Origin: Mangrovimicrobium sp048323675
Lineage (GTDB): Bacteria; Pseudomonadota; Gammaproteobacteria; Pseudomonadales; Halieaceae
Assembly: GCF_048323675.1 (NCBI RefSeq)
Contig: NZ_JBLWFK010000010.1
Coordinates: forward strand, 1 to 64,000
Reading direction: 5' to 3'
Length of the DNA stretch: 64,000 nt
Part shown: one piece after another, positions 25,372-34,285 of the stretch
Position numbering within the stretch: position 1 is the stretch's first letter
Layout: every line of letters begins with the position of its first letter
Translations under genes and position numbers: made by a program
Notes under the pieces: model-generated
What the model saw: only the letters and a program-made list of their open reading frames with translations
Database searches by the model: none
What the model was told of the DNA's origin: nothing

Positions 25372-26733
25372 ATGTTTGAAGATATGGAACTGGACCGCGG
25401 CCTGCGCCTCGGCCTTGAAAACCTGGGACTCGAAACCCCGACTCCGGTACAGGCCGCTGCCGTACCCGCACTTATCGCTGGCAGCGACCTGCGGATCAGC
25501 GCCCAGACCGGTTCGGGCAAAACCCTGGCCTACCTGCTGCCCGCCCTGCAGCGCATCCTCGCCGAGCCGGCGAGCCGCAAGTCGGGCGCGCTGGCCGTGG
25601 TGCTGGTGCCGACCCGGGAACTGGCCCGGCAGGTACTGAAAAACTGCCGTGACCTGGCCGCCAAAACCCCGTTGAACGCCATGGCCCTCACCGGTGGCGC
25701 GGATTTCAAATACCAGAAATCGGAGCTGCGGAAAAACCCGGAGGTGATCATCGCCACACCGGGCCGGTTGCTGGAGCACTGCGAGAAAGGCAGCGCGGAC
25801 CTAGCCTCCGTGCGCACCCTGGTCCTCGATGAGGCCGATCGCATGCTCGACATGGGCTTTCGCGACGAGGTGCTGCAGATCGCCGCATTCTGCCCGCCCG
25901 AGCGCCAGGTCGTCCTGCTCTCCGCCACCCTCAATCACGCCGGGCTCGGCAGCGTTGCGCAGGCCCTGCTACAGCAGCCGCAAACCATCAACATCGACCC
26001 GCCGCGCAGTGCCAGCGAAGGCATCCGCCACCAGCACATCCTCGCCGACAGCCCCAGCCACAAGGACGCGTTGCTGGCCGCTCTGCTGCAGCAACAGGAA
26101 TTCCGCCGGGCGCTGGTGTTCGCCAACCAGCGCAGCATCGCCGAGCGGCTGGCCAACCAGCTGGCCGGCGGCGAGCTGAAAACCGCCTGCCTGCACGGCG
26201 AACTGACCACCGAGGAGCGCAAGGCGGTCATGACCCGCTTTCGCGATGGCCGGATCCAGGTGCTCTGCGCCTCCGATCTCGCGGCGCGGGGCCTCGACGT
26301 ACCCGATATCGACCTGGTGGTGAACTACGACCTGCCGCGCAGCGGCGACGACTACCTGCACCGCACCGGTCGCACCGGCCGGGCCGGTGCGCAGGGCCTG
26401 GCCATATCCCTGGTGGGGGCCAACGAGTGGAACCTGATGATCAGTATCCAGCGCTACCTGAAGCTGGAACTGGAACGCAGCGCCGTGCCCGGACTCAAGG
26501 CCCGCTACCAGGGCCCGGGCAAGGTGAAATCCTCCGGCAAGGCCGTCGGCCCGAAGAAAAAGAAAACCGACAAGACCGCGGCCGCAAAGAAAAAGCAGCG
26601 CGCCCGCGACCAGAAGAGTCGCGGCAAGCACCGCGCCAATGTCTCCGCGGACGGCTTCGCGCCCCTCACCCGCGCCAGGCCAAAACCCGCTGCCGGGGGC
26701 AATCCAGACAGCGAGTCGCCCGGTGACAAGTGA
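25372..26733 (+). CDS. DEAD-box RNA helicase (SrmB-like)
   Basis: A 453-residue ATP-dependent RNA helicase probably working in ribosome assembly or mRNA turnover. Q-motif TPTPVQ, Walker A AQTGSGKT (44-51), DEAD box at 153-156, SATL and HRTGRTGRAG are all present. After the two RecA domains (to about residue 375) comes a basic Lys/Arg-rich tail (GPKKKKTDKTAAAKKKQRAR) likely to bind RNA. It is similar to SrmB in core layout. It overlaps the thpR start by one base. Confidence 0.9.
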   Translation: MFEDMELDRGLRLGLENLGLETPTPVQAAAVPALIAGSDLRISAQTGSGKTLAYLLPALQRILAEPASRKSGALAVVLVPTRELARQVLKNCRDLAAKTPLNAMALTGGADFKYQKSELRKNPEVIIATPGRLLEHCEKGSADLASVRTLVLDEADRMLDMGFRDEVLQIAAFCPPERQVVLLSATLNHAGLGSVAQALLQQPQTINIDPPRSASEGIRHQHILADSPSHKDALLAALLQQQEFRRALVFANQRSIAERLANQLAGGELKTACLHGELTTEERKAVMTRFRDGRIQVLCASDLAARGLDVPDIDLVVNYDLPRSGDDYLHRTGRTGRAGAQGLAISLVGANEWNLMISIQRYLKLELERSAVPGLKARYQGPGKVKSSGKAVGPKKKKTDKTAAAKKKQRARDQKSRGKHRANVSADGFAPLTRARPKPAAGGNPDSESPGDK

Positions 26734-27275
26734 TGCGCCTGTTCTTCGCGCTGGACATTCCCGGCCCCCTGGCGCTGGACATTGCCACCTGGCGGGAGCA
26801 GCAGCTGCCACTGCTGGGCCGGCCGGTACCCGCGGCCAACTTCCACATCACCCTCGCCTTCCTCGGCGAAATCCCTGACTCCCGCCTCGACGCGCTCTGC
26901 CAGGACGTCGACGCCGCAGCGGAAAAGCTGGCGCCCGCCGCGTTCGAGCTGCAACTCGACCAGGTCGGTTACTGGCCGCGCCCGGGCATCTACTGGCTGG
27001 GCCCGGCGAGCTGGCCCGACAGTCTGGAGCACCTCGCCCGCAAACTCGGGGGCATCGGCGCTATCCACGGCCACGAGAAGCGCCGCGAACACTTCCAGGC
27101 CCACGTCACCCTGTTCCGCGGCTGTGAGGCGGCGCCGCCCGCACCCGCCCTGGCGCCGGACTTCCGGCTCTCCTGCAGCGAGTTCCTGCTGATGGAGTCC
27201 CGGCAGGGTAAACGCGGTGTCAGCTACCACCCGGTCGCCGGCTGGGAACTCGGCACTGGCTTTAATCCGGCGTAG
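26733..27275 (+). CDS. thpR: RNA 2',3'-cyclic phosphodiesterase ThpR
   Basis: A 180-residue 2H phosphoesterase that opens 2',3'-cyclic phosphates on RNA. The two HxTx motifs are HITL (about residue 39) and HVTL (about 127), in a family-size protein beginning MRLFFALDIP. ATG at 26733 overlaps the helicase stop (TGATG). A GTG one codon earlier is also in frame. Coupling to a helicase suggests a shared RNA-processing transcript. Confidence 0.9.
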   Translation: MRLFFALDIPGPLALDIATWREQQLPLLGRPVPAANFHITLAFLGEIPDSRLDALCQDVDAAAEKLAPAAFELQLDQVGYWPRPGIYWLGPASWPDSLEHLARKLGGIGAIHGHEKRREHFQAHVTLFRGCEAAPPAPALAPDFRLSCSEFLLMESRQGKRGVSYHPVAGWELGTGFNPA

Positions 27276-27283
27276 GCGTGGCT

Positions 27284-27368
27284 GATGTGTGGGGCGGCCT
27301 GGTGCGTGGGGCGGCCTGGTGCGTGGGGCGGCCTGGTGCGTGGGGCGGCCTGGTGCGTGGGGCGGCCT
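27284..27368 (+). repeat. 17-bp tandem repeat, five copies
   Basis: Five consecutive 17-base units, GGTGCGTGGGGCGGCCT, at 27301-27317, 27318-27334, 27335-27351 and 27352-27368, with a variant first unit (GATGTGT...) at 27284-27300. The array begins 8 bases after the thpR stop and runs into the left arm of the palindrome. Confidence 0.97.
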
Positions 27369-28108
27369 GGCGGCCGCTGCGTGGCCTGCGGGCGGGAAGG
27401 CTCTTTTACTCCATTCCGGGCGCTTGCGGCGCGTTGGCCTGTGAGTGCCCGGAATTGCTGCGTGGCTGCGGGGTTTTGAATGAGCCTTGAGATTACATGC
27501 TACTTGGCTGCACGAAAGTCAGTGTGGTGGGTTGGCGCATCGCGGTGGTGAGGTGGTTCCGCTTGGGGATCGAGCTCGCACCGACGCCCTCCAAGTCCGT
27601 AAAAGAGCCTTCCCACCCACTGGCAACGCGGGGGTAACCCCGGGCTTTCGCATTGTGATCCAGCTTCCGGTTTCCGGTTTGACTGGCTCCTGGCTCCTGG
27701 CTCCTGGCTCCAGATTCCAGATTCCAGATTCCAGATTCCCGGCTCCGGATTCCTGGCTCCAAACAACCGCGTCGAATCTTTACTCCATCCGAGACCCCGC
27801 AAGCAGGCCGTGCATAGTTCCTTCAGTCGTCGTTTGGCACCCGCATTGGCGTCGGGTGGTGCATGTCTTTTGCGGACTTGGAGGGCGTCGGTGCGAACTC
27901 GAACCCCAAGCGGAACCGCCACAGCAACGCGATGCGCCATGCCGCCACACCAGCTACCGTGGAGCCACGTAGCATGTAATCTCATGACTCATTCATAACC
28001 CGGCAGCCACGCGGCAATTCCGGCCACCCAAAGGCCAACGCGCCGCAAGCGCCCGCAATGGAGCAAAAGACATGCACCGCCCGGCGCCAATGCCGCGGCC
28101 GCCAGGCC
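27364..28108. repeat. Long near-palindromic repeat (copy B)
   Basis: Left arm about 27364-27632 is an inverted, imperfect copy of right arm about 27840-28108, centred near 27736. Matching ends are GGCCTGGCGGCCGC at 27364 and its complement at 28095-28108. The shared core GACGCCCTCCAAGTCCG lies in the left arm and its complement in the right. Because of the symmetry, both strands carry a 161-codon open frame starting MRLHATWLH, which I treat as a by-product. The right half equals copy A at 1-411. No transposase or target duplication is visible. Confidence 0.9.
27683..27759 (+). repeat. 7-bp tandem array at the palindrome centre
   Basis: Eleven head-to-tail 7-base units: four CTGGCTC, four CAGATTC, then CCGGCTC, CGGATTC and CTGGCTC. 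A shorter version with about five units is at 4-38 in copy A. The array lies at the axis of the palindrome. Confidence 0.95.
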
Positions 28109-28271
28109 GTCAACAACGATGCAGCAAAAAACCCGCGCCACCCAGCGTCAATACAACGGCGGTAAAGCCGTAAAACAGTCCAACTGAAAAGCCATCAGAC
28201 AACCAGAGTTCTGTCACTGTGCAAACACCGCGTCTGGGGTAAACTGCCGCTTCAACCTGGAGGTACTTTTC

Positions 28272-30299
28272 ATGTCCAACCCGCTCCTTGAACAGCACGA
28301 ACTGCCACCGTTTTCCGCCATCGACGTGGCGCATATCGAGCCCGCCATCCGCGAACTGATCGAGCGCAACAAGCGCGCCATCGAAGCGCTGCTGGCGGCC
28401 GGGGATTTCACCTGGAGCGGGCTGGTCGAACCCATCGAGGAACTGGACGACGAGTTGTCCAAGGCATTCTCACCGGTCTCCCACCTCAACGCCGTGTGCA
28501 ACAGCGATGCGCTGCGCGAGGCCTACAACGCCTGCCTGCCCCTGCTGTCCGCCTACGCCACCTGGATGGGCCAGCACGAGGGCCTGTACCAGGCCTACCA
28601 GGCGCTGCGCGACAGCGCCGGCGAGAGCCTCAATGCGGCGCAGCTCAAGTCACTGGACAACGCCCTGCGCGACTTCCGCCTGGCGGGGGTCGCCCTGCCT
28701 GCGGATCAAAAGCAGCGCTTCGGCGCGCTGCGCCAGCGGCTCTCGGAGCTGGGCAGCAAGTTCGGCGAGAACGTGCTCGACGCCACCAATGCCTGGTCCC
28801 GCCAGGTCACCCGGGAGGAGCTCCAGGGCCTGCCCGACAGCGCCCTGGCGGGAGCCCGCCAGGCCGCCGAACAGGCGGGCGTGGATGACTACCTCATCAA
28901 CCTGGAATTCCCCTCCTATTTCCCGGTGCTCACCTACTGCGACAACGCCGCTTTGCGGCGGGAAGTCTACGCGGCCAACTGTACCCGGGCATCCGACCAG
29001 GGGCCCCACGCCGGCCAGTGGGACAACTCGGCGGTCATGGTGGAAACCCTCGACCTGCGCCGGGAAATGGCCCAGCTGCTGGGCTTCGCCAACTACGCGG
29101 AGCTGTCGCTGGCCACCAAGATGGCGGACACCCCGGCCCAGGTGGTGGAATTCCTCGAGGAACTGGCCGGCAAGTCCCGCGCCCAGGCCCAGCAGGAGTG
29201 GCAGGAACTGGCGCAGTTCGCGCTGGAGGAACACGGGGTCGAGAGCCTGGAAGCCTGGGACGTCGGCTACTACAGCGAGAAACTGCGCCAGCAGCGCTAC
29301 GCGGTCTCCCAGGAGGATGTGCGCCCCTACCTGCCGGTCAACCGGGTACTTCCCGGCCTGTTTGAAGTGGTGCAGCGACTCTACGGGGTCGCCGTGGAAG
29401 AGGTCAGCGACTTCGACACCTACCACCCGGACGCCAAACTCTATAATGTCACCCGCGGCGGCGAACTCATCGCACGCTTCTACCTCGACCTCTACGCCCG
29501 CGGCAAGAAACGCGGCGGCGCCTGGATGGACGACTGCCGGGTGCGCCGCATCAGCGGCGGTGACCTGCAGTTGCCGGTCGCCTACCTGGTCTGCAACTTC
29601 ACCCCCCCGGTGGGCGAGCAGCCGGCCCTGCTGACCCACGACGAGCTCACCACCCTGTTCCACGAATTCGGCCACGGCCTGCATCACATGCTGACCGAGC
29701 AGACCGTGGCGGCGGTCTCCGGTATCAATGGCGTGGCCTGGGACGCGGTGGAGCTGCCCAGCCAGTTCCTCGAGAACTGGTGCTGGGAGAGCGATGCGCT
29801 GGCGTTTATCTCCGGCCATTTCGAGACCGGCGAACCGCTGCCGCAGGAACTGCTGGACAAGATGCTGGCGGCGCGCAATTTCCAGTCGGCGATGAAGATG
29901 GCGCGGCAACTGGAGTTTTCGCTGTTCGACTTCCTCCTTCACCTGCGCTGGTCCGGCGGCGATGCCGCGGCCATCCAGGAGCAGCTCGACGCCGTGCGCA
30001 AGCTGGTCACCGTGGTGCCGGTGCCTGCGTTCAATCGCTTCCAGCACGGTTTCTCGCACATCTTCGCCGGCGGCTATGCTGCCGGCTACTACAGCTACAA
30101 ATGGGCGGAGGTGCTCTCCGCCGACGCCTACTCGCGCTTCGAGGAAGAAGGCATTTTCAACCCCGACACCGGTGCGTCATTCCGCCGCGAAGTACTCGCG
30201 GTGGGCGGTTCGAGGGAGCCCATGGAAACCTTTGTCGCCTTCCGCGGCCGCGAGCCGGACATCGAGCCTCTATTGCGGCACTCCGGTATCGCCGCCTGA
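28272..30299 (+). CDS. prlC: Oligopeptidase A (M3 family metallopeptidase)
   Basis: A 675-residue cytoplasmic zinc endopeptidase of the thimet family that degrades short peptides, including cleaved signal peptides. The zinc motif HEFGH is at residues 464-468, with the distal Glu in the following helix and GYYSYKWAEVL near the C-terminus as in PrlC. The length matches E. coli (680). A CTGGAGG site precedes the ATG. It stands alone after the repeat region. Confidence 0.95.
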   Translation: MSNPLLEQHELPPFSAIDVAHIEPAIRELIERNKRAIEALLAAGDFTWSGLVEPIEELDDELSKAFSPVSHLNAVCNSDALREAYNACLPLLSAYATWMGQHEGLYQAYQALRDSAGESLNAAQLKSLDNALRDFRLAGVALPADQKQRFGALRQRLSELGSKFGENVLDATNAWSRQVTREELQGLPDSALAGARQAAEQAGVDDYLINLEFPSYFPVLTYCDNAALRREVYAANCTRASDQGPHAGQWDNSAVMVETLDLRREMAQLLGFANYAELSLATKMADTPAQVVEFLEELAGKSRAQAQQEWQELAQFALEEHGVESLEAWDVGYYSEKLRQQRYAVSQEDVRPYLPVNRVLPGLFEVVQRLYGVAVEEVSDFDTYHPDAKLYNVTRGGELIARFYLDLYARGKKRGGAWMDDCRVRRISGGDLQLPVAYLVCNFTPPVGEQPALLTHDELTTLFHEFGHGLHHMLTEQTVAAVSGINGVAWDAVELPSQFLENWCWESDALAFISGHFETGEPLPQELLDKMLAARNFQSAMKMARQLEFSLFDFLLHLRWSGGDAAAIQEQLDAVRKLVTVVPVPAFNRFQHGFSHIFAGGYAAGYYSYKWAEVLSADAYSRFEEEGIFNPDTGASFRREVLAVGGSREPMETFVAFRGREPDIEPLLRHSGIAA

Positions 30300-30363
30300 G
30301 ACGCTTCCGGTCATTCCCGGGAACAAGGCAGAGGGAAATGACCGGGCAGTCAAACTGCGCCTG

Positions 30364-31083
30364 TCAGCTACCTGCGGCCTGGTCTTCGCTGCCCAGCCAG
30401 CGGTAAAAGAGGCCCGCGAGTGCCGCCCCGATGATCGGCGCGACCCAGAACAGCCAGAGCTGGGATAGCGCCCAACCGCCCTCGATCACCGCGACCCCGG
30501 TGCTGCGCGCCGGGTTCACCGAGGTATTGGTCACCGGGATGCTGATCAGGTGTATCAGGGTGAGGCAAAGGCCGATGGCGATGGGGGCGAGGCCGGCAGG
30601 AGCGCGCTGGTCCGTGGCGCCGAGGATCACCACCAGGAACATGAAGGTCATGACGATCTCGCACACCAGCGCCGAGGTGAAACTGTAGCCGCCCGGGGAG
30701 TGCTCACCGTAGCCGTTGGAGGCGAAGCCGGCGGTTTCAAACCCCGATTCGGCACCGCCGACCCCGCTGGCAATCACGTACAGTACGCAGCCGGCCGCAA
30801 TACCGCCGAGGACCTGGGCGATGACATAGGGCAGCAGTTCACTGGCCGGAAAGCGGCCGCCCACCAGCAACCCGACGGAAACCGCGGGATTGAGATGGCA
30901 GCCTGAAATATGGCCGATGGCGAACGCCATGGTAAGCACGGTAAGGCCGAAGGCCAGGGCCACCCCCAGCAGGCCGATACCCACATCGGGGAAGGCGGCG
31001 CTGATAACCGCACTTCCGCAGCCACCCAGAACCAGCCAGAAGGTGCCGATAAACTCGGCGCCGATTTTTTTGCTCAAGCCCAT
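30364..31083 (-). CDS. aqpZ: Aquaporin Z
   Basis: A 239-residue water channel with six transmembrane helices and the two half-helices ending in NPA (HLNPAVSVG, residues 65-67) and NPAR (SVNPARSTG). The selectivity-filter His and Arg fit AqpZ rather than GlpF. Size is normal (E. coli 231). It is convergent with prlC, and no co-transcribed neighbour is evident. Confidence 0.94.
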   Translation of the reverse strand: MGLSKKIGAEFIGTFWLVLGGCGSAVISAAFPDVGIGLLGVALAFGLTVLTMAFAIGHISGCHLNPAVSVGLLVGGRFPASELLPYVIAQVLGGIAAGCVLYVIASGVGGAESGFETAGFASNGYGEHSPGGYSFTSALVCEIVMTFMFLVVILGATDQRAPAGLAPIAIGLCLTLIHLISIPVTNTSVNPARSTGVAVIEGGWALSQLWLFWVAPIIGAALAGLFYRWLGSEDQAAGS

Positions 31084-31144
31084 TGTTCAATCCTCTGGTT
31101 ATTCCGCCTACCCGGACACCCGGCCAATTGAGGATAGTTGGGCT

Positions 31145-31627
31145 TCAGTCGCGGCGCCACAGGCTGCTGGCCCGCTGTCCGGGCCCGGAGGCGACTGACA
31201 GTTCCACCTCGACCAGGTCATCCGCGGCGGACAGCGCCAGCAGGCGCCCGAGCAGGTAGCGGGAGAATTCCTCTACCGTCGCGTTGCGAATCGGCAGGAC
31301 CCGGGTATCGCTTTTCAGGAACAGCATCTCGTCGCGGTCGAAGTACACCCGATAGTAATCGCCTTCTTCCTCGATGCGCTGGTAGGGGGAATCCCCCGCC
31401 AGCAGCATGTATTCATCCAGTTCCTCGCACAGGATCGACAGGCGTGACTTGTAGACGTTGTAGTCCGCGGCAAAGCCGTTATCGCCCATCGGCGCGACAA
31501 AGCGGGCAGAAACTGCGTAGTTGTGGCCGTGCAGGCGTTCGCGCTCGTTGGCGGAAAAAATGGTGAAATGCGCCGCGGAAAACTTGTGGCGCTGCTTGTC
31601 GATGTGAAGCGTAGTGAGTTCCGTCAT
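31145..31627 (-). CDS. 6-pyruvoyltetrahydropterin synthase/QueD family protein, catalytic Cys missing
   Basis: A 160-residue T-fold protein of the PTPS/QueD family. The three zinc histidines are kept (FSAAH and HGH), but the catalytic Cys four residues before HGH, normal in QueD, is Arg here (ERLHGHNY). The reaction may therefore differ from preQ0 synthesis. Start ATG at 31627 gives MTELTTLHIDKQRHKFSAAH. The longer frame is not conserved. yhhQ, a likely queuosine-precursor transporter, lies 1.6 kb away on the other strand, a possible but unproven link. Confidence 0.75.
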   Translation of the reverse strand: MTELTTLHIDKQRHKFSAAHFTIFSANERERLHGHNYAVSARFVAPMGDNGFAADYNVYKSRLSILCEELDEYMLLAGDSPYQRIEEEGDYYRVYFDRDEMLFLKSDTRVLPIRNATVEEFSRYLLGRLLALSAADDLVEVELSVASGPGQRASSLWRRD

Positions 31628-31801
31628 GGCCTTGCAGGATTTCAGGGTTAGCCGCATTGTCCCGCCTGCGTATGGCGGGCGCAAGCACCGCAGCCGGTAC
31701 GGCAGCGCTTGGAACGGCCTCCGGCAATGTACTATAGTCTCGCCTGCGGTGGCCCCGGGGCACCTTCCCCACCGCATTTCCCGACCTGGAGACCTGATCC
31801 T

Positions 31802-32473
31802 TTGAAAACCATCAAATTCCTGTGGTTACCGGCGCTGCTTGCCTGCCTGCCACTGTACAGCGCCCACGCGGCGGACTCCCGTCGTGCCGAACGCTGGGAA
31901 ACCACCTTCGCACTGATCGCCAGCGACTCTGAGGACATCTCCGGCAACCGGCAATCGGAGGTAGCGATCGACAACAGCGTCGGTTTCGGTTTTGGCGCCG
32001 CCTACAACCTCGACGCGCATGTCGCCCTGGGCTTTGAATTTTCCTACCTGAACCCGGATTACCAGGCGGTTTACAACACCGAGCAGAAGGGACTGGTCAG
32101 CGTCGAACACGAGATGGACATCTTCAACGGCAACCTGAACGCGACCTGGAATGTGCTGGAAGGCCCCTTCACCCCCTACCTGCGCGCCAACCTCGGCTGG
32201 ACCTACATCGACTCCAATATCGCCAACGGACCGCCGGTGACCGGCTGCTGGTGGGACCCCTGGTGGGGCTACATCTGCAGCAATGTCTACGACAGCTACG
32301 ACGACAACAGCTTTTCCTGGGGTTTTGGTGCCGGCCTGCGCTATGAATTCAACAACGACTGGTTCATCCGGGCCAGCGTCAATCGCAGCGTGATCGACGC
32401 CAGCCACGGCTTCGATCCGGTGCTCGACTCATTTAACCTGGAACTCGGCTGGATGCTGTGGGACGGTTTCTGA
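31802..32473 (+). CDS. Outer-membrane beta-barrel protein (OmpW/opacity-like)
   Basis: A 223-residue small barrel. Signal peptide residues 1-23 (cleaved near AHAA-DS), alternating-hydrophobic strands throughout, and a C-terminal Phe (LELGWMLWDGF) for BAM recognition. A Trp/Cys-rich loop (TGCWWDPWWGYICSN) may form a surface disulfide. The start is TTG at 31802 with GGAG 11 bases upstream, chosen because it gives a normal signal peptide. It is followed 40 bases later by the SDR gene. Ligand unknown. Confidence 0.78.
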   Translation: MKTIKFLWLPALLACLPLYSAHAADSRRAERWETTFALIASDSEDISGNRQSEVAIDNSVGFGFGAAYNLDAHVALGFEFSYLNPDYQAVYNTEQKGLVSVEHEMDIFNGNLNATWNVLEGPFTPYLRANLGWTYIDSNIANGPPVTGCWWDPWWGYICSNVYDSYDDNSFSWGFGAGLRYEFNNDWFIRASVNRSVIDASHGFDPVLDSFNLELGWMLWDGF

Positions 32474-32513
32474 GAACATGGTACCGCACGAGCGTAAACA
32501 GGAAGCAGTCCCC

Positions 32514-33221
32514 ATGACATCTGACATCGCCATCATTACCGGCGCCAGCGTCGGCATCGGCCGGGAAACCGCCGGCCTGTTCCTCGCCAGCGGTTACCGG
32601 GTTTTCAACCTGTCGCGCCGCACCTGCCCGCTGGAGGGTGTGGAGAACCTGCACTGCGACCTGGCGTCCGCCGCCTCGGTCGGCGAATGTGTCGATACGC
32701 TGCGGGCAGCGCTGCCCGGGGGCGCACGCGTCGCCCTGGTACACAACGCCAGCCAGATGCGCAAGGATGCCGCCAATGCCTGCGACAGCGACAGCCTGCG
32801 CGCGGTACTGGAAACCAATATCGTCGCCATCAACAGCCTGAACCAGGGACTGTTGCCGCAAATGGGCAGCGGTTCCAGCATCATTTACGTGGGCTCGACG
32901 CTGTCCGAGAAGGCGGTACCCGGTTCCTTCACCTACGTCATCAGCAAGCACGCCCAGGCGGGGATGATGCGCGCCACCTGCCAGGACCTGATGGGCAGCG
33001 GAATCCACACCGCGCTGGTCTGCCCGGGCTTTACCGATACCGAGATGTTGCGCACCCACATCGGCACCGACCCGGCTGTCGAGGCGGCCATCGCGGGCAT
33101 GAACAGTTTCAACCGGCTGATCGCACCGGGCGAAATCGCCGAACTGATTCACTGGGCCCACCACAACCCGGTAATCAATGGCGCCGTGCTGCACGCCAAC
33201 CTCGGCCAGCGGGAGAGTTGA
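32514..33221 (+). CDS. Short-chain dehydrogenase/reductase
   Basis: A 235-residue classical SDR with cofactor motif TGASVGIG (residues 9-16), a variant HNAS in place of NNAG, and YVISK as the catalytic Tyr/Lys. The ATG at 32514 has AGGAAG upstream. An in-frame ATG at 32478 lacks one. It ends 1 base before the yhhQ start, so the two are probably cotranslated. A dehydrogenase role linked to the transporter substrate is a guess. Confidence 0.87.
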   Translation: MTSDIAIITGASVGIGRETAGLFLASGYRVFNLSRRTCPLEGVENLHCDLASAASVGECVDTLRAALPGGARVALVHNASQMRKDAANACDSDSLRAVLETNIVAINSLNQGLLPQMGSGSSIIYVGSTLSEKAVPGSFTYVISKHAQAGMMRATCQDLMGSGIHTALVCPGFTDTEMLRTHIGTDPAVEAAIAGMNSFNRLIAPGEIAELIHWAHHNPVINGAVLHANLGQRES

Positions 33222-33222
33222 G

Positions 33223-34035
33223 ATGCCTGAACGCCAGTCACAGGAAGACACGCCCGGCATCGCGGTTCCCGAGACCCACGCTCCGCCCTGGCTGCGCGAG
33301 CGCCGCGAACGGGTATTCCTGGTGCTGGCGGGGACCTTCCTCTGCGCCATGACGCTGCTCAATGTGATCGGCATTACCCGCTTTGTGCAACTGGGGCCGA
33401 TGGCGCTCGCGGTGGGTGTGCTCCCCTACCCCCTGACCTTCCTCTGCACCGACCTGATCTGTGAGCTGTACGGCAAGGCCCGCGCCAACTTCCTGGTGAC
33501 CGTGGGACTGGGGCTCAACTTCTTTATCATCGGCATGTTGCTGCTGGGCAACAGCATCCCGTCGGTACCCGTGGAAAACATGCCGCCCTGGCAGATCCTG
33601 CAACTGGCGGCGCCGGTAGCCCTGCCCAACGGCGAGATAGTGGAGAAAAGTGTCGGCCTCTACCAGCTGATCTACGCCACCACCTCAGGCGCGGTGTTCG
33701 CCTCGATGCTGGCCTATATCGCCGCCCAGTACTGTGATGTGCAGCTGTTCCATTTCTGGAAGCGGGTTACCCGCGGCAAGCACCTGTGGATTCGCAACAA
33801 TTTCAGCACCCTGATCAGCCAGATGGTGGATTCAATCACCGTGGTCAGCGTGACCTTCGGCGCGGCCTTCCTGCGCGACGAACTGACCTTCAAAACCCTG
33901 CTGGTACTGATAGGCTCCAACTACCTGTTCAAGGCCATGGTGGCCGTGATGGATACCGGACCGTTCTACTTTTTCGTTTACAAGCTGCGCAAGTACCTGC
34001 ACCTGAAACCCGGGCAGATCGCCGCGCAGGCCTGA
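33223..34035 (+). CDS. yhhQ: Queuosine precursor transporter, YhhQ/VUT family
   Basis: A 270-residue inner-membrane protein with about six helices and the family text LGPMALAVGVLPYPLTFLCTD and LYGKARANFLVTVG. The family imports preQ0/preQ1 (7-deazaguanines) for tRNA queuosine. The N-terminal 30 residues are polar. Start ATG 33223 follows the SDR stop by 1 base. It is longer than E. coli YhhQ (221). Confidence 0.85.
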   Translation: MPERQSQEDTPGIAVPETHAPPWLRERRERVFLVLAGTFLCAMTLLNVIGITRFVQLGPMALAVGVLPYPLTFLCTDLICELYGKARANFLVTVGLGLNFFIIGMLLLGNSIPSVPVENMPPWQILQLAAPVALPNGEIVEKSVGLYQLIYATTSGAVFASMLAYIAAQYCDVQLFHFWKRVTRGKHLWIRNNFSTLISQMVDSITVVSVTFGAAFLRDELTFKTLLVLIGSNYLFKAMVAVMDTGPFYFFVYKLRKYLHLKPGQIAAQA

Positions 34036-34285
34036 GCTGCAACGGGCGCCCCGGGCGGCGTCCACGGTCCCGGCTTACGCCGCGCGCCCCTGCGCTTTCC
34101 GTCGCCGGCACCCAGTGATTCCGGTCGCTGATCGCGTTGCCTGGTCTCACGGACCAAGGTCTGTAACGATCAGTTGGGAATAGACTCCAATACTGCATGC
34201 TCAATGTAGTATATATAGTCTGATTCCGGGCCAGCCAGAGCGCGCCGCCCCTTCACCATACCCTTGACCCTCGCGGATACGTATC

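Noticed and set aside
27487..27985. Two 161-codon open frames, one on each strand, both starting MRLHATWLH
   Set aside because: They are mirror images created by the palindrome. Neither has a clear ribosome-binding site or domain, so I treat both as by-products.
27276..28271. CRISPR array
   Set aside because: The tandem units are 7 or 17 bases with no unique spacers and no cas genes are present.
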